A program made the position numbers and the translations under genes. Positions 41,092 to 44,573 of a stretch of 44,573 bases of DNA are shown here, piece after piece (position 1 is the first letter of the stretch; each line of letters opens with the position of its first letter). A model generated the notes under the pieces. It did not search any database and had not been told where the DNA came from. It saw only the letters and a list, made by a program, of their open reading frames with translations. The stretch comes from Priapulus caudatus. Lineage: Eukaryota > Priapulida > Priapulimorpha > Priapulimorphida > Priapulidae. Where the stretch lies: contig NW_014577074.1 in assembly GCF_000485595.1 (NCBI RefSeq), positions 975,438 to 1,020,010 of the forward strand, read 5' to 3'.

Positions 41092-43370
41092 TTCACGATT
41101 CATCTTTACAAATTTCATTTCATTCATTAAAAAATGTAAATTTCAGCATTAGTGATTAGTTAATGTGATGACCGGTATGTGAAGACCAGGCTGCGCACAG
41201 CCCCTGAGAATTACGCATGCTAATTCAACAGTGCCCATTGAAGCTTGCTGTGGGAAATTTACTCTAGGTTAAAAACATATTGACTTTCAATTAGTAAAAA
41301 CCACAATCACACGCACGTTTTATTCCATGAATCTAAACCCAGAACCAAAGTCTGGATGCCAAAAAATAGGTAGGGAATTCAATGAGTGGTGTAAAATAAA
41401 CATGAGCATAAATTAAGAGTAAGCTATATCAGCAAATGTATGAAAACGAAGTCCCATCAAACAATAAATGCTGTAACGAAAAAGGTAACATCACTCAGCT
41501 GTTTACGACGCTGTAGGAATTAAACCCTAAATTGTAGAAAAATTGTCCTGGTCATGAATTCGTTAAGTTAAATTTATAGAAACCTGTACTGAGTTCACGA
41601 GTGGTTATAACAGAACGTCAACATTCGCAACTATCTACATACATATGCCCTCGTGTGTTTGACTGCTCTACCTGTATTAACCACATTGATGCGCACTGTA
41701 CGCCCGTGAGTGCAGGAGTATCTATTAAGTATTATACACATGCACGCACGCACACATTCACTGCACTCCGTAGCTAACCTGTCAGAGAATGTCAATGCGC
41801 TTAAAAGCTTACGATTTTGATAACTGTGCGAATCTGAAGTGCCATTTTATTGAACATGTTGATGTCTGGAGGGAGAGAGAGAAAATTAACTCAAACAATT
41901 TATTGCCTGAATAAAAATCCGGATACCAGAGAGATGATATTTCTTGCTTTTAAATTATATGACTCTAGCACTTATCATAAATTTAATAATTGAATTGGGG
42001 TTTAGTAATGAAATGCACACAGGTTTACTGTTCGATATCTGCGAGACAGCAGTTCACCAAGCTGATTTTAAAATTCACTAGCTCATGTCATGGATGAAGG
42101 TTACTGCTAATGGAAGGGTAAAATATAAAGCTAATGAGGTTAGAAAATCAGGTGAAAAATTCGAAAAACAAGGTAATAAAGGGGTAAATATAATAAAAAA
42201 CCTCTCATTGAAATTATTTACCCTTGTTATGGATGACAACTACTGCTACAGCAGACCTGTATATAGTATATTATAGATAATGAATAATTTAACTGCAACT
42301 AATAATGAATGCTGAAATATTGTCACCTAAAGTTACTCATTCAAAAGATTGAAAATTATTAATGCCCCATGTGTATTATACTAAAATAAACATCAATAAT
42401 GCAACAAATGTAATCACTGTAGGAGACATCTAGTACACAACCAATTTGGGCAATGTCGAGATTAGAACAACCAAACTTTTATGTTTTCAGACAGAAATCT
42501 GTATATATGCCTGATCACAGTCATCCCCCATTGATAAAACTATACTGTCTATTCCTTTAAAAGTCTTGTACCAATGCAAACTATAACTTTAAAACAATCA
42601 GTTCCATGTGCTAGTTTAAGCTCAAGGTGTCAACATTAACAAATCAGCCAATCAAACACTCAACTGGCAGCATGAGTCCCACGCCTGTGCACCGTGTTGT
42701 GACGTGAGACCTACAGAGGCACCAACTGTAGCACGCAATTAATTAGTATTTAACATAAATTTAAAAAATGGGATGTGAAAAAAATATTCTACCACTATTC
42801 TGAGATCACTGTATATCACATCTGTACTATAAATTACATCATACACTTCCTCAAAATCTATGTGTCAGACTGTTTTTAATTAAATAGCATTTCCATAACT
42901 AATAATAAAGGTGAAGTGTTTTGCAATATATGTGTTCCATATTAACCATGAATAATATATTGCTTTTGTTAAGTTCAATGTTAGTTCTGCCAGTATAATC
43001 TGACCAAGCAATTTAGTCAATCAATTGTTGTTAAGTGTTATTAACACGTTCAACGCTGCCGGTGTTAAAGAGAAAGTAGCCTCTAGGATTTTACTGCATA
43101 CAACTGTACTTAGTATAAACACAGACAGTCACTAGTCGCTAGTACTAACCTAAGACACCGTCTTCAATGCATTTTCGAATATGACATAAAACCGGAAAGG
43201 AAAGTTATCCATCAAGCGCGAACCAACGAACGAGCACCCACTACCCCAACATACAAGCATCGGAACTCCGGCGAACCGAACAAGAAATACAAATAGGAGC
43301 GTCTCCATAGCACACACCTCGTACCACACACGTTCCCTGGTAAATCGCTATTGTCAAACACATCTTTCTA
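41092..43370. other. AT-rich non-coding region
   Basis: About 2.3 kb with no recognised exon, RNA gene or element. The first striatin exon was looked for here and not found. Confidence 0.5.
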
Positions 43371-43662
43371 GGCCAAAACAAAATATAGGTGTGGTTACCG
43401 TTTTCCGACCGACCCCTATTTTTCCCAGCGACCCTAAACATTTTATTGTCAATTTGCTTTAAAGTGAAAAAAAAAAGATAAAAAAAATATTAAAAAAAAA
43501 TGAATTGGACAGTTCCTGCCTTCAAAAGGCCCACAACGCACATCCTTCGGACATGGTTCGTCAAAGAACGATGTTCAATCTAAAATAACAATGTTTTCGC
43601 TACCTACTACCTATTTTTATTCGGCATGAAGGGTAACCACACCTATATTTTTGTTTTGGCCT
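43371..43662. mobile_element. About 292-bp MITE
   Basis: Inverted ends GGCCAAAACAAAATATAGG on the left and the complement of GGCCAAAACAAAAATATAGG on the right, continuing as TGTGGTTACC. Flanking TA (TCTA left, TTAC right) suggests a TA-type target site. The interior is A-rich and non-coding. Confidence 0.87.
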
Positions 43663-44009
43663 TACCGGAAAAAATAAGTATACGTTGAATGATATCATAA
43701 AACAAACTTTCGAAAATGCAACGGTGTCGTGGCATTTGAGACGAAAATGCCACGAAAATGTCAGTTTTTTCGCGTGTTTTCATATCAATATATTATTATG
43801 ACGGGGTAACGATTTCCTTACTATTGAACGTGTAAGGGTGAGATAACACTATGCAGAGTAAATGTGTCAGTTTGGTTAGCTTTCCTGCAAAGGAAATGTG
43901 GTAAATCAAAAAGTGAATACGTTGTAAAAACCCGAAAATCCCCCGCTAAATCCGAAAAACCTGTAAAAACCCCGAAAATCCCGAAAATTCCGCAGGGCGA
44001 AGGTGCTTT

Positions 44010-44545
44010 GTTGAAGGATTGTTTACTCTAGGTTCTAGGGTTATTTTCAGTAAATTTATGTTAAAATACGCTACATAAAAAGTTTCACATGGTTACAATT
44101 ACCATTGAAAATATTATTAAAAAATGTTTTAAAACGAACGACTACAGTTGATTACAACGACGGTTCGGCCACTCAAAGCGCACGATCTGATAAGTTGCGC
44201 AAAACCACTTTTCAGCCAAGGGCTACAGACAAGGGGTGTTTCGTTATTTTATTTTCATTTAAAAGCAAAAGGATTGTAATTTATCTTATAAACGACATAT
44301 AGTTTCAGTTATAATATGGATAAATTTGCCTAAAATGAATATTGTTCGGTTAAATAGCATTTAGGTATAAATATAATTGCACCTTTGTGATTTAGCCCTC
44401 GGTCTGTAACGTGCAAATAAATTCAAATGCGCCACTTTTTCGGGTGGCAGCACGGTCGCGGTATCATGGCGCCGTTCAAATTTTGTAGCGTTGATGTGTA
44501 ATTAATTATAAACAATTAACATTAGGTATATCTGGTAACAAATAC
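44010..44545 (-). mobile_element. Dispersed repeat, copy 2
   Basis: Reverse-complement relative of 2740-3230, with the same internal order and similar length. Differences are scattered substitutions and short indels. No coding capacity beyond short ORFs. Confidence 0.75.
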
Positions 44546-44573
44546 GTGGGGTATAGACGATTTGTTATACGAG

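Noticed and set aside
37895-44573. First coding exon of striatin (LPGILHFLQHEWARFE region)
   Set aside because: Searched for by eye on the - strand and not found; probably beyond the right edge.

Overview
This is a eukaryotic, very probably invertebrate animal, genomic window. Exons are short with GT/AG borders, introns are long and AT-rich, and there are minisatellites, several small DNA-transposon relicts and two assembly gaps (10 N at 12037-12046, 819 N at 30054-30872). There are no bacterial-style genes. I read two protein-coding genes, arranged tail to tail. Both were recognised by translating exon by exon and matching to remembered family sequences; no search was run.

Left third (1 to about 14850), + strand: RTF1, the Plus3-domain subunit of the Paf1/RNA polymerase II elongation complex. 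The N-terminal exons lie outside the window to the left. Visible exons run from just upstream of the Plus3 domain to the C-terminus ending KKRRGLI-stop at 13796. Three things are odd. (1) The exon for the second half of Plus3 (1358-1553) lies on the opposite strand, in a segment bounded by inverted copies of a 14-bp repeat, yet its splice phases fit its neighbours exactly. (2) The last two exons occur twice, in a noisy copy (10280-12036) and a clean copy (12047-13962) on either side of a 10-N gap. (3) An intron holds a large 36-bp satellite interrupted by an 865-bp foldback element. Much of 3350-12036 looks indel-rich, as if filled from uncorrected long reads.

Middle (about 14850 to 16976): intergenic or 3'-UTR sequence between the convergent genes.

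Right two thirds (16977 to 37894), - strand: striatin (STRN/STRN3/STRN4 family), the scaffold and PP2A regulatory subunit of STRIPAK. Eighteen coding exons with fully consistent phases cover the coiled coil, the linker and the WD40 propeller to the stop codon. Only the first coding exon is missing, presumably beyond the right edge. Its introns hold a 2.2-kb 41-bp minisatellite, a run of non-autonomous DNA transposons (several with recognisable terminal inverted repeats and target-site duplications), simple repeats and the large N gap. The segment 37895-44573 is striatin intron 1 or upstream sequence with more transposon relicts.

The two genes are unrelated in function (transcription elongation; phosphatase/kinase scaffolding). 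I see no sign of an operon or of a new multi-gene system. The most notable signal is the inverted RTF1 exon.
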